A stretch of 64,000 bases of DNA from Casuarius casuarius (taxonomy: Eukaryota; Chordata; Aves; Casuariiformes; Casuariidae): assembly GCA_003342895.1 (NCBI GenBank), contig PTFA01000085.1:3130459-3194458 (forward strand), read 5' to 3'. The position numbers and the translations under genes are program-made. A model generated the notes under the pieces. It was not told where the DNA came from. It saw nothing but the letters and a program-made list of their open reading frames with translations, and searched no databases. This document shows, one piece after another, positions 11,347 through 25,045 of the stretch (positions are counted from its first letter, which is position 1; each line of letters opens with the position of its first letter).

Positions 11347-14300
11347 CTGACCATAAGAAACAAAAAAGAGAGACAACAGGGAGAAAAAAAACACACAGAG
11401 TGAAAAAAGACTTCAGAGTGTATCGGAGAAGATACACATTAGCTGAATGATGCTTCCACTGAAAAAAAAGCAACACAGATCTTCTGCAGTTACATTTGAA
11501 TTAATACTCAACATTTCTGAGAAGTGTGTAGTTGAGGGAGAAAAACAGGGATCAGAGGCAGGAACAGAACTGAGAACTACATGGGTTCTCTCTTGGAGTT
11601 AACATTCCTGTTCCAGTCTGATTTCTCAGCTCTTTATTATGTAATTAGTAGATAGCAAAAAATTCTTTAATTTATCATTAACTCTCTTATATTTGGAAAG
11701 GAAATGTCAATAATGTGATGTTTTCCACACTTTCTCCAGGAGAAACAGCTTTTAAATAGAGCTGATCTCTTCCTTTCTCTTTCCCTCTTTCTTTTAATAG
11801 TAATTAGACATCTGCTGTCTTGAGAAGAGCCATGAGCTATGCTCCTTTCTGTCCAGTTTGTATCCTGTGGTGATATAAACTCCTCCACAAAGTCTGTTGT
11901 CTTGGATAGCTCAAATGGCTTTATTCCTAGACCCTGTTGTTTTGGCTGGCTGAGTTCCTGTTCATTGAATATAAACTTATCTTGCAAGTAATTTGCCGTT
12001 TCAATATGGACTTATAATAAATTAGAGAAATGAATTACAGATGTATTTTAGTTTTCCCTAGGGCTTTCTCCACCCCTCTAAGCAGTGCAGTTCACATTCA
12101 GGCCTCTCTATTTTTTTTGATAAAAGCTACTTCATGTGGAATCTATACTAGATTAATCAGCTGCCTTCTTACTCTTCTTCCAGTAACCCTTGTACAGTCT
12201 TCTGGAGAAAGAAGGCCAGATGGACCTGTACTGGCACGTGAACCGCTTGTAGCGAAATCTGCCATTTGTTATCTCAGTAACAATGTAATAGCAGGGATTT
12301 TGAAAACTTTCCTGTTCTCCCCAGGACACAACAGTAAGCTTTATTAGTGCCATTTGTTTGGGGGGGGGGGGCGGGTAGGGGGGGNGGTGTGTTGTGTTTT
12401 TGTATGTTCCAATATAGAGAGCGGCTCGATCTGGATTTGTGCGCGAAATGGGGAGAAAAGAGTACACGGACTCCTCTCTACCTCCATACACCCCACTCTG
12501 CTAACATGCTATGCAGCTTCTGGGCCTGAAGATACAGTGCACCACTCTCCAATCCAAGACATTTTTTTCGTTGTTAAGTGTGAAATCACTCTCATAAAAC
12601 CAATTCTTTGATTTAAAAAGATATAAGGGTATGCTTTCCTACTGTAAATATTTGAATATCTTCTCTAGAGTACCAGTGTTGTCATTGTACCATATTTTCT
12701 GGTGAATCCCAGTAGTTTAATAGTAATAGTTTAATGTGCTCAGCTTTTAGATGAATGCAGCAAACAGAACTGAGCATGCTCTTCAAAAACTGGGCATCCC
12801 TCTTTGACAGAGAAGAGACTTTTATTGCCTATGAAGCAGTACATTCCTGGAGAGAGCTTGATAAGGTAACATAGGCAGCCAAAGTACCAAACTGGCTTTT
12901 ACATTATTTTTGGGTGCAGAGAGCAGTGTTCTTATGAAGATATAAAATCATTCTACAAGACTCATCTTTCTCACGAGACATAAAAACATAGTCTTTTCTT
13001 TGTGAATATTAGAGATTCCTCATTGTTTTTTCGAAGAGTAAGTAAACTAAAGTTACTCACTACAACCTAAGTAGTTATATTCTGTCTTCCTGAGACTCAG
13101 ACAGCTCCACAGCGGCCTTTGCAGAAGTATTTCTAACCACAGCATTTCAGCAGGTCTCAGCAACAGTGGGAGGTTTAACCCAGACAAGACTTTGGGACTA
13201 GCTGGACTTGCAGAATTTAAGTGTGCAGTAAGAAAAAGGCTGCAGCTGTTTAATGGCATAATACACAGGGCAAATATTTAGGACAGTCAGATACAGTTCA
13301 CTTTCAAAAACCAGTTTGGATCTCTAAAATGCCACAAGGCAGAATGCTTTCAGAAGGCTCTTCACCCAAAACAGCCAAACTATCTTTAATGGACATAACT
13401 GGCTGAAACAGAATTACCTGAACTCCATCAGCTTCTATTTTAACCTGCTAAAGAACGAAATTTGTAAGGCCTTCAGCAGGAGAGAGTATAAATGTATAAA
13501 AGTAGAGCTTCATAATGGTTCAAATTCAATGAAAAGTCCATAGCATTTCACAGTTTATGATGGGGAGAAAGGACCCCAGTTCCCTCTCTCCTGGAAAGGT
13601 GATCAAGCCAATACCTAAAACATGTTGTACTCTATACAACAGCTTTATCTTTCCCAGTTCTAAGCTGCTTTTTTTCATCACCAGTCTTAGACCACTTCTA
13701 AATTTACTCTTTCTCTCCCCTCTCATTCTCCGCTGTTCCTTTCATTCAGATCTGTTACTTTCCTCTGTCTTTATTTCTCTCTACATTCCACCATTCTCTC
13801 CCCCTAGCCATGTCAAATACTGCCTTTCTTCATCATCTTTGATTCTCTTTTATTTTCCCTCTCCTTGTAGGTTCCCCTTCCCAAACCGCACCATCCTGAT
13901 GAATCCTAGTACATAATCGAATACAAAATGAATTCAGCTTAACAAGAGATTGCTGGCAGGCTGGAAAAATACATTCTTGTTTATTTTTATAGAAAATATT
14001 TTCATATATGGCTGATAAAAATGTGATAATTTGGCTAAATATAAAATGAGAACTGTTTCCAACTGTTTGCCCGCATCTTTTTCTATGCAGCCCTTCTCTT
14101 TTATAAGCTACTTTCATCACTACTTATGATACAGCTTTAGAAACAGAAGGACAATGAACTTCTTTCACTCCATCTTGGTCTGCTGCATGGGTGTGTTCGT
14201 AGGGATCATAAAAATCTTTCACAGATCAACTGCACCCACGCAAGCCTGGTCCTGAAATCCGCCACAGAAGCATGCAGTCCAACAGGGAGAAAACTTTGAA

Positions 14301-17030
14301 AGGAAGGGGGATACAAGTGATGACAAGGACAAGAAGTTAGAGCATCAATTTCCTAAATTCTAACACAGATTTGATGTATGATTTTAAGCATTCAGTTTCT
14401 CTATACTAAGTTGCAACTAATATTTTTTCCTCCTCTGCAACCCTTCAGATTTTATTACTGTTTATACTAAAACCACTTTAATCCTCTGCTGAAAGAGCCA
14501 CAGAAATGCTTACTAATAAACAACATGGGAAAAAAATCCTGTACTTTCTGATTCTGGATAAAACATAATATTTGTTAATAAAGTGTAATAGTGGAAATTT
14601 GATAGCACAATATTTCTCTAATACTTTTAATTTAATATAGCCTGTCAAAAGGATAAGTCAAGGATGACACAAACTCTCAGCTAACCTTTACAAGCCCCAG
14701 TTCCAGACCCTTCTAGAAGTATATGATACAGGTGGTAGACCAAATCTGGGGAAACGTAAAGATAATGTTATTAATCACAGCTGCTAACAATCCTCCTTGC
14801 TTATACAGCTCAAGAGATGGAAGTAGATTTAAGAATCCACTTTGCAAATGTTCTGATTTCCTGATCACCTCAGTCAAGAGATAAGGATTTTTCAATGGAA
14901 AGTGTTTCTTCTACAGACTTTCAAGCAGAAGAGGAGCATGCCGTATCAGACTTCTGAAGCTTAAAGGTAAGACAAGATAGTTTTTAGATAGTTATGGTCT
15001 TTTCTTTACGACTAGACAAATTAATTATTGCATTATGAGATTTCCTAAGCTAGCGTGGTATGTAAGCTAGATTCAAGGGTGGCTATGTTAAGATCAAGTT
15101 ACTGCCCTTCTTATTTTTCTAGTATAAAGGCTCACTACTTGTTCTGCCAGTTATATAAAGCCTGAGTAAACTGACCTCCTATAAGGAAATAGTTTGAGGT
15201 TCACCTTCCAACCGTGCAGTAGAAAACTTGCACAGGCCTGTAACTGCTGTTATTCTAAGCTTCTGTACTTCTCTGTGCAAGGCTTTCTCTCAATAAAACT
15301 CAGGAGACTGTCTCCAGCCTTCCCCTAATCTTACTATATGCAAGATGAAAGGGATCTTGTAATAGATTACTCTCTTTGTTTCCTCTTCACACTTTTTTTT
15401 TCTTCTCGTCTCAGAGATAAGCTTTACCTCTAAAGAAATACAGTTTTAAGAGCTTTGTAGGAACTCTTTCAATTTAGTTAAAACTGTATTATATTCCAGT
15501 AACTTCATAGTAATCTGTAACTGCTCTCTTATTAACAACTGTTCTGGGCTGCACTGCTGATAAAACAGGATTAACTTATTTAAAAAGACTTTACAAAGGC
15601 TGAGGAATCCTCTACAACAAATCTTTTGAAACAAAATCTTTTTTATTAGATGTTCTTGCTCTCTTCTAACTGTCTTCAGTTATGGGAAAAACTGGCATTC
15701 AGTTGGTTTCCATGACAGCAGCCAAAGTAACACAAGACTGGCTATTTCAAAGGTCACTTGTTGAAAGACACTGATTGGGAAGGATTGAGCTGGCAATGTG
15801 GTTATGGGAGAGTGAAGAACAGAGGACTGCAAGAAGCACTGGTTATCATAACCAAGGAGAAATGCAGTGAGGGAGGAGTACCCTAAGAGCATAGGAGTTG
15901 TCATATGTAACAGGAAGAGGCTGTAAATCTATGATGATTAAATCAGAGGGGCTATTAAGTGGTCTCATAATGTTAACACTATTACGAGAAAATAAACTCT
16001 TGCAAAAAGTACTGTAATCCAAAAATAAGACAGGACGTAGGAGGTTGACTTGTCTACACAAATGCAGAGAGTAAGTGAAAACAGTAACATGAACAATGTC
16101 CTAATGAGTTTTGCTTGTTCTCCTTAGGATCTGGCAAGGTTTGAGCTGGGTACCTAAGAGTCTACCAATAACCTTCTGTAAATAAGTGAATGTTTGAGTG
16201 TAAACAATATTCTCCTATAATACTATACTAAGAGCCTGTTGCAGTTCTCTAACTTCTGCTATTTCAATGGTATAGCTATGCAAGGAAATTCTCCTGGTGG
16301 AGATGCTGGGTAGTGTAAGTGTACCAATTCCCTGCTTTAAAAAAGCCACAGCAACAAATAGATTAGTTGGTTGTCTTAATCCCAAAAGCTGTTCACATAT
16401 TTTCATTTGAAGCCCTAAAATGAATTGTGGCACTTTCTGTCTAGCACTGACATTCTCATGCCCCTGAAAACAGTAGCCTGGATCATCCTGGATACATGAA
16501 TCAGCCCTTGGATTTGTTAGTTACTTACATGGGAATTGTTTATGGAATTTGATTCCTTTTATAGTCTTTCCTTTCAAACCAGGAGCTGTAAAGGAATTGG
16601 GAGCTAATGACACCCACATGGTTTGGCTTGGCTGCCAGTACGATTTCATGGAACAGTTTCTGATTTCTAATCCCTCCAGCGATTTGCTTCTACTTCTCCA
16701 TCCTTAGACTAATGCTTTAAAATGTTAACTCTAAAGCCAGCTATACTGTAAAAAATCTCAGAAATGGGTGTGTTACAAATTATATACATATTTATTTATT
16801 TTATAAAGCAACTATAAGTAGTAGCTTAGAAAAGATATTTAGAAAACTACAAGCCAGGAAGTAAAATATCACAGGCAACAAGTTGAGAGATCCACATTAA
16901 TTATGCTGAATAACCACACAAACCTTATGGATAATTCATTGCATAGTTTTACATTCAAATAATTAGTACATGATTACCAGAAGAAATTTCTACTTGATTG
17001 AATAGCTTCAGCACTCTGAAGCACTTTTAC
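11347..17030 (-). other. NRG4: NRG4 intron between transmembrane and tail exons
   Basis: A 5.7 kb intron bounded by a GTAAAA donor (17030 downward) and a GGTCAG acceptor (11347-11348). It contains a G-rich tract at 12360-12387. The open frames here (for example 13557-13916 in a pyrimidine-rich stretch) have low-complexity composition and match no family. No repeat family was recognised. Confidence 0.8.
12360..12387 (+). repeat. G-rich tract with G-quadruplex potential
   Basis: Twelve Gs (12360-12371), then C, GGG, TA, seven Gs, an ambiguous base at 12385 and GG. Four or more runs of three Gs can be drawn with loops of 1-2 bases. The ambiguous base suggests sequencing trouble, as expected in such a tract. 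On the NRG4 transcript this reads as C, so any quadruplex would form on the non-template DNA of the opposite direction. Confidence 0.7.
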
Positions 17031-17180
17031 CTGCAAAGAAAGTAGAATGTTCCAATTGCAAGAACTCCTAGAAGAACAACTGAAGCCAAGAAAACTGCGA
17101 ACAGGTCACCTTTTGTTTGGGATTTGATGCTGGGCAGCAAAACTTCCTCACAACGGGCTCCTGTGTAATTTTCAATACAC
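17031..17180 (-). CDS. NRG4: NRG4 exon: second half of EGF domain and transmembrane segment
   Basis: Neuregulin-4 is a membrane-anchored EGF-family ligand that activates ERBB4; in mammals it is secreted by fat cells after cleavage. Reading down from 17180, after a TTTCCCAG acceptor, one base completes the arginine of CRC; then CIENYTGARCEEVLLP carries the last two EGF cysteines in the C-x8-C pattern ending the domain. A short juxtamembrane stretch (SIKSQTKGD) follows, then a hydrophobic segment of about 20 residues (FLASVVLLGVLAIGTFYFLC). The exon is 150 bases, ends CAG before the GTAAAA donor and splits an arginine codon, exactly as the tail exon requires. ENYTGARCEEV and the FYFLCRK junction are hallmarks of NRG4 rather than NRG1-3. 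The open frame upstream to 17287 is read-through into the intron. Confidence 0.95.
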
Positions 17181-18233
17181 CTGGGAAACCAAGGTTTATA
17201 TGGATTAGACTGTACCTTGTCATCCAATATGAAAAGCATAAGGCTTCTTTCGGTTTTAAGTGGGGAGAGGAGAACTTGTGATGGCATAATTCAAATTTGT
17301 ATTTGCTTCACAACAAGTTTTCTTACGGAATTTCCACTTGCATCATATTTCTGGAGCATAGGGCATTGGGCACGTTTGTATTTAATTTCATATTCTGATC
17401 CATGCTTTTATATGTTAAACTATCTCTCTTTTTAATATAGTTGCTGGATTAGAAATGTACATGATGTATTTCACAATTAAATTGGCCTCCTCCATAGGAT
17501 TTTTAATTAAATACACCTTTTTGGCATTAGCTGCTTCATCTCACTGGCTCTCATCTCAGACACAGGAGTCATGCTTTCTTTTCTTCCTTTTCTGTAGCTT
17601 TTTACCTTTCTTCATAAAGAGCTAGTACTGTTAGTTATAGATCAAGGAAATAGGAATTCACTGACACATGGTGCACATAACAGCCTTTGCAATTTGTTAA
17701 GTGTTTTATGCTGGTAGTTTATGTGGTGAAATAACTCATTCCAAAGCATATCATATGCTGGTGAAAGGCCTTGTCTAGACAGACCTAGCTAAAAGGCTTC
17801 CCTACTATGCCCACCTTAGGTAGCAAGCTTCTGAGAGCTTCTCCTAAAGCAAAGATCCACACTATATCAGAAGATGTGGAGGAAACAAAAATTCCCACTG
17901 CATTAAGTATTGTAGGCAGTGGGGAAAAAATGTCTTGGACACGTGCACCTGTTGAGGTGTTTGCATATACTGGTGCGTACAGACATACAGCAGTTAAGTC
18001 TGCAAGAAGCAACGACAGGAAGCTATTAAGACTCCTAGAGATCCTAGAACAACCTACTGACAAAGCAATTTGAATTGGCAAACTAAGTTGCTGGTGAGAT
18101 TCATCCAGTCCAGACTGAAGCAGCGTGTGCCTAGTAGCCTGATGTCTGTAACTGAATACCAACAGAAGTAAAACCAGAGGCACAAAGCACAACGTGACTG
18201 TGGTCTAGAGATAAATGTTGATAGTGTGTGTGG

Positions 18234-18238
<5 letters not shown>

Positions 18239-18265
<27 letters not shown>
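18239..18265 (+). repeat. Poly-A tract (27 A)
   Basis: The longest pure homopolymer in the window, preceded by a TG-rich stretch. It could be the tail of an old retroposed sequence, since a plus-strand open frame (17807-18073) ends about 165 bases before it, but I found no matching target duplication and recognise no parent gene. Confidence 0.9.
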
Positions 18266-21200
18266 CACTATGATCTGGACTAGCTGTTGACAGAGCTACT
18301 CTTGGAGATGGGGCTGTAAATAATCTACCTAAATCAAATAGGGTGATGTGAAAAATGTTTCCAAGTTTGTAGGTTGAAAGAAAGCCCTCAAGACAAGACA
18401 GCATCCTGCTTAAAGACATTCAGATAATGATGCCTAAACTTAGTTCAGGAGTCGAAAGTGAGAGATGAGGAAGATCCCTTACTGCTTGTCGTTAAGGGAG
18501 GAAGAGGTAAAATAATCACACCAAGAAGGTCTTGTATGTTGAATGTATAGCCTGAGTCAAGCAAAAGGGTTTGTGTGTAAGTTAAGAACATCTACAGTGG
18601 AAACACTGGATGCATGTATCGGTGTTGTCATAGGATGTGGACTATTGTTTTACGAAGCTTTTGACTTGGACATATCTTACAGAGAATGAACTACTTTTTC
18701 CCTGAAGGAGATTCTGATTTGCCTCAGAGCTCAAAGTTTCAGCTACACAGTTACCCAGAGCTGGATGATGACTGAGCCCTCTGACAATGGCAGGTTGTGT
18801 AGTAAATCCATTTTTTTCTGGTGGCCTCAACAGTTCATGGGCAAACCTTGGGGTACAAGAGAGAAAAGGGCCTAAAACTGCATGTTATGCTATGTAGAAG
18901 TCATCATTTAAATGATAGTTATTAATTAGAATTCGAACTGAATGGAGAAAGTTGCTTTATACGTTAGGTTGAGAATGACTACTGAACAACAAAAGCACCA
19001 TTTTATAGATTTGCTTAGTGAGGAATGTCAATATTGGGGATAAACAGAATAAATTATCACTTTTAATGAGATCTCATTTCTCTGTACCAAACTTGCAAAT
19101 GCTTCCTCTGTTCCAAATTCTATATTCAGACCTCCTAAGATGATTTAAATCAGCAGTCTGGTCTTGGACCTGGCTCTCTGGGGATAGGGATAGATCATAG
19201 ACTTTTCTTTCCTATGTACATAAGCGTTTGAAACTTATTTTAGCATGGTAGGCAATAATACCATTTAATACCAATATTCACTTAAAGGTCAAAGAGTTCC
19301 ATATTAAGAATCCACTATCTTGATTGTTCTGTCAGGGAACAAACCATTTAGATACTAATCAAAGTATCAAAATATTCTCATTGGAACCAGTGTCTTAGAT
19401 AAAGTAGGCTACATGGAGTATAAGAAGTGAAAAGGCATAGAAGGATCTGTCTCTTTCTCTGTTAATTGTTGTACTATTGCATAAATACTGTGTTTTATTT
19501 CCATTGCATATAGTCAATTGAAGCACATTAATGAAAAACAGAATTTGGATTCTTAAGTGTAGATATTGGATGATGATGCTCTTATCTCTGTATGGTAAAT
19601 TATACTATCCAGTCAATGTGTTTGCATTTGATCACTCTTGCTTTCAACTGAATGTAGGCTTATGAAGGGAGAACTGATTTCTGGAATTATACAAGTAATT
19701 CCTCAGTAATGCATTTACAAAAAACTCAACTAGTAAAAATGTCAAAGTAGACTTAAAATTCATCTTAGGCTTGCTGATTATTTCCTGCATGTTCTTGTTC
19801 TCTCATTTGAATTACGATCCATTTTAATGGACCATTCATCAGGAATCAGTGTAAAATCTCAACTATGACAGATTATGTGAGGGAGAAAAAGCCCAAATTG
19901 TGCTTTTAATGAGACCAGTAATTCAGATGATACCAATATACATTCTGCAAACATGCCAGTGAAACTTGAGACTTCATTTGCTCTTTACATGTTATACTTC
20001 AATGTAGACTCAGTTTCGATTCAGGGCTGGATTTATTTGTGAAGTAGAGGGGTTAAAGAGCATGTAGCTCCCTTAAAAAGTCAGTGTAGCATTTCTTATA
20101 GTTGGGTCGGGTGTCTACTGGACACTAGTCCTAGGCCTACCTTACTGTGGAAGAGACTTGTATCCTACACTGTACTCTGTGGACTTAGACCTGAATTCAT
20201 CACATTAAATATGGTCCTTTACTATAAAAATGAATAAAATGAATGGCTTACTCAGTAATTCATATTGAATCAAAAATATGTAGGTAGAAGCTAAACTAAT
20301 CTTCATTTGTTTTACATTTTTCACTCATTCGGATAAGTTCTCTTAAGGAATTCACTGCATCACAGAAAATGGAAGGCATTTCGTCCAGCCACTGCACTCC
20401 CCATGTATCTTTAAGTAAATTTGTTTCCAGCTATTTGTATTAGTAAAGATCTTGCTCCTTCTTGCTATTTCTGGCACTAGAGTCATAACAGTCTGTGAAA
20501 TAAGCAATTTCAGGCTCCAGCTGAGGAGAATGGGCTGAACTCTGTAACATGAAGTTCTCAACTGCCATTGGCAGCTGCAAGGTATGAATTCAGGTCAGGG
20601 ACAACAAGCACATGGGGAGGAACTGTCAAAGGAAAGATCTCTAGCACAGCTAAACCAGACCAATGGATCACCACGGATGCTTGATATGGCTCCCAGAACC
20701 ACTTTCTGTAGCCTATGGATTATTTTATCAGTACTACTGGTCTAAACTACTGCACAGAGAATTATTGCTATTTCTCTTAATTCCTTGCCTTTGAAAATAA
20801 GATGGAGGATTTGGACAATTTGTTGGAAAACCTGGATAAAATTATCGCCACGTATTAAAGCTGTGTTACTGATCAAACTTCTTAAGGGCGACCCGAGACT
20901 TCTCAGAGTTGCTACATCTGACTGCTGGGAGAAGGAAGGGTAGGCAGACTGTGCTCTGATTGCTTGAGATAATGTTTCAGATATTAACTGTAAGTATAGT
21001 GGCATTTCAGTGGCCTATGTCTGAAGTACTTGTAGCCTATTTTAAGAATAGAAATGCCGTTTGAGTGGTGCATTGTTCTCTAGCAAGTGAGAGAGAAATG
21101 CTTTACAGAGCTGAATAGAAAAACAGGAATAGAAAATGGAATATAAAATTCATATAAGTATTCTTGAATACCAATGAAAACTGGAGAAGGAGAGGCTAAA

Positions 21201-22907
21201 ATGATAGGAGAAGGAAGAAATAAATAGGTTTTGGCATCCAACTAAAGCATATGGAAAAAGTTCTAAAGAATGAGTATAAGGAGAAGGAAGTCAGTGGGCT
21301 AAAGGAAAAGTGAAGCAGCAGCAGCAGCAGGAGACAGCCTTCCTAAGCAGAAGAGCTGCATAGCCAGGATTAAGGTTAAAAAGCTGGGGTTGGAGAACTA
21401 CTGTGATACTGTAGGCTGAGCTGTCATGGAAGCAATATTTCTGTTCTGTTACAGACCATGAAAAAAACTGAGAATGTGATGAACAGTCAAGTAAAAAGGT
21501 CACTGAGATTGTAGCTACTTTCTAATAAATGGAAAACAGAACCAGATGCTTAGAAGTCTTCAAAAGGCAAAGGAGCCAGAAAGCCTGGGATTTGTGAGGG
21601 GAAAACGATAGCCCATATGAATATAAAGCTACGGCAGAAGAAAAAGACCTACGCTAAAAACGCACACACAACTCCAACATCCTGGATGCTGACAATGCTT
21701 CCAGCATGAACCTGTTAATTTTTCCTGGATGCAACCTAAACAAATTAAAAAAANTTTTTTTTGACTTGCCACTCTACAGTAACTGATTAACAGTGTATAA
21801 TGGAATTGAATAGGGACTACACAGCTACCGGTCCATAATTTCTCTAGGATGAACTATTGACACCCTCACTGAAAGGGGTGCCATGCTTTGTAAATAATGC
21901 TGTCATATAACTTTAAAATTAGGGTGGCTTTCCTAGAAACAGGAAAATCAAGATCAGGTATCCATCGGTTACATTTAATTTCTATGAACAAAATTATGGC
22001 TAATGTGATTCTACCAATAGGGTCTGCTATTGTACAGTCAGGGCAATTCCGAAAATGGAAATGTTCAAATACTGGTTTGCACAAGCTTTTATGTAGTCGT
22101 TAGTGCAGATGTACAAAACAGGTGAAGGGCTATACTAAATATAAAAGCAACAAATGTCTTCAGACAGTCAAGAGAAGGAAAGGTTTCTACTGAAGTGCTT
22201 TACTGAAACTGGTAGAAAAGAAACTAAGTAGACTTTAAGAATAAGCAAGAGCACTCAACCAAAAGATCTGCTTGTCCTATTGCATCAGCAGAGCTCTAGT
22301 AACTTCAGTGGAGTCACATACACGGTGACTGAGGCAAGACAGAAAACTAGTCTCCCATAAGCATGTGGGCTATGAACACAATCCAGACTGAGTGTTTATC
22401 TATCTAGTGTCTCCTAGAGGTAGTTAGGCTTGCTACTAAAGGCTTTAAAAATTGGTAACTTTTTAAAGTTTTTAAAAACTACATATTTGTAACACATCAT
22501 ATTTGTAACAGATGCCTAAAAGTGGAGCACAACTTAAGCGTGACGTGCTCACAGTTGTTCAATATGGCAGGCAAATGTGCCTCTGCACTTTAATGAATAT
22601 TTGCAAAAGACAGAGAAGCCTGTTTCTAAGCTATATTGAGAGGAAATTACACTAATCAAGTCTTGCGGTCACTACGCCAGGTGTTGCTGTTGCACATGCT
22701 GTTTCAGCACATGCTGTTGCTGGCTTTAAATAATCCTACCATGTGGCATTCCAAAGTTGATTTTAAAGGGGGTGGTGATGTCTTTCCTCTTCTGAGAAAT
22801 TAGAATTTCTAATTCCATCAGAGCTGGAAGACAACAGGTTTCAAATGTTTGGATAAAGCTGTGAGGCTGGAAACTCCCGTTTTGGATGTCATCCAGATTT
22901 CTGCTTT

Positions 22908-22949
22908 TACATGCATGCAGGCACATACGTACGTGTGCATGCATGTACA
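22908..22949. repeat. Imperfect inverted repeat of alternating purines and pyrimidines
   Basis: The two arms (TACATGCATGCA and its complement TGCATGCATGTA) flank a CACATACGTACGTGTG-like centre, broken by an extra GG in the left half. Almost every step alternates purine and pyrimidine, which favours Z-DNA or a cruciform under negative supercoiling. It lies in an NRG4 intron and has no obvious gene link. Confidence 0.7.
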
Positions 22950-25025
22950 GGAATTGTGTAAATACACACATGCACATGTTTTTAGGGCTGGGTCATCTCA
23001 TGTGACACAAGGTCATATACAAACTCAAGACAGGAGTTGCACTGTAGAAGAAACACAGATATAATGAATATATGTAAAGAAATCCACAGAATCTTTCAAC
23101 ACAGGGAATTTTGTATTGATTTTCTATGTCAGCATCAATACAAGGTGGAAGGAAATAAACTGCATCTGATAAGAAGCCAGGGTATGACCAGTGGGCCTGA
23201 AATTATATTGATCTTCTCTGATCTGATTAGTAACTAAAACATAAGCATATTAGCCTGCCAATAAAACAAGGCATTACTGCAGTCTGTATGCAGCCACAGT
23301 TTATGAGACAGTGCAAATGATCCACTGCTTATCTGATTTAGGTAAGAAGAGAAGATTTCATTTTCCTTCAGACTCTGAGGTGGGTGTCACAAGCAAATAC
23401 GATCTGATAGACTTTAAAATTGGAACTAGATTTGATTCAAATATGCAAATGGAATCTTATCGCTTGGTGTTATATAATAAGACTCCTGATTTTTAGGTTT
23501 TTTTGAGTCAGGAAAAACCTGGATGCTTCTTGGTGGAAAAAGATGGCATGTAAATACAAAGCTCTAGTCAAGAAAAAAACCCCTGAGGTTATCTGATTAC
23601 CAATTCAATTCAGGTCACATGTCTGATAGCTTAAAAATTGCCATCATCTTCAGTGGGTAGCAGGCTCTTAAATGTTGGCTGAATCCAGTCACTAAAACAC
23701 ATCCTGTAAGTATAGAAAATATTAACTAGGATTTTAAAAAGCAATGACAGTTCTGATTGGAAGCCTTAAGTGGCTTTTAAAAAAATTTTGTGTCCAGAGA
23801 ATTTTCAAACCTGCTACTTTGAATCTGCATTCATATCCACAGTGAGTAAAACAGAACTCTTACTCATGCTACTACTGGAGTGAAGTTGAGGGAATGGGTT
23901 ATTTTCACCCTAGAACTCCCTTAGCTAAGTATTTATATGGCATGACTTACTATAATATCTGGTAATGCTATTCAATCCTTATTTGTCCTTGTAAGGCTCC
24001 TTAAATACTCTTCAAACACAAATAGATAACATTGTACTTTCTATCTTTGTCTCATTAAAAATAAATCTTAATATTGATATTTATGGCTGTATTTCAGGTA
24101 TGCGTTCTTATTCCTGCTTGTGCCTTTCAAGCTAAGGGTAAAATTGAAAAATACTAACTGGATACTTCATGTTTTCCAAGAGCCTGGGGTACTCAACAAG
24201 CATATTTTCAGAGCTGGAGAAAGAAGTATAGCCTGGATGAATGCTAAGCCCTCCACTGGCTACTTGCATTGTGTGCATTTGGAAGACTTAGAGCACAGAG
24301 TATATCCCTCTTTGAAAAAGCTATTTGAAAAAGAAAGAAGGTCCCATCTTAGAGAAACAGCCAGACAAGGACTGGGGGGAGAGAGATGGGATTTACATAG
24401 GATTTATAAGATTAGTATAAGAAAGGTGGAGGAAAGACTGAATTGCAGTAGGAGCAGAGTCAAGGGGAAGTAGAAATACCCTTTAATTGTACGTAGGAAT
24501 TTCATGGAGAAGGTTTCTGAGTCCTGCCTTTTCCCTTGCAGTACTTAACCAGAATACAATCTGAATCCACTGCTCGTTGTAGAATATAATCTCTTCCTCA
24601 AAAGGAAGTGCATTCACTAGTAACTTCCGCATATACTGGCCTCAGAAGAGGAGATGTGTTTGTGTGGTTCTGTACCTGAAGTAGCAATCATGCCAAGCTC
24701 TGGTGTCTACAAGCTGAAAAGTCCTCTTCAGAAAGCTAAGGTGACTGTATAAACTATTAAGCATGAAATACTGCTGAAGTTCTACAACACAGAGGTAGTC
24801 TATTTAATGTTCTTCCCTCACCAAAGAGACTATTCAACCATTCTAGGTACACTGGCTATATCAGAATACCCATTCACCAAATCTTGCTCAAGGCAGGATC
24901 AACAGGTATTATCTGTATTCTCCATCTTGTCTGCAATCCAAAATAAGCTACTTGCTTGGTTCAGCAGGGAATGCTACTGCTAAAGACAGACCAGATGTTT
25001 GGGTGCATCTATCCTTGGGGCTTGC

Positions 25026-25045
25026 AAAAAAAAAAAAAAAAAAAA
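25026..25045 (+). repeat. Poly-A tract (20 A)
   Basis: Pure A run in the large NRG4 intron. No retroposed gene is recognisable upstream of it. Confidence 0.9.

Noticed and set aside
11243..11476. 77-codon minus-strand frame over the NRG4 tail exon
   Set aside because: It is in a different frame from the NRG4 exon and crosses the acceptor; the NRG4 reading has family similarity, this one does not.
13557..13916. 119-codon frame rich in Ser/Pro/Leu/Phe
   Set aside because: A pyrimidine-rich low-complexity stretch in an NRG4 intron produces this; not a protein gene.
17785..18192. 135-codon minus-strand frame and the plus-strand frame opposite it, next to a 27-A tract
   Set aside because: Considered as a processed pseudogene or retroposon, but no parent protein is recognisable and no target duplication flanks it.
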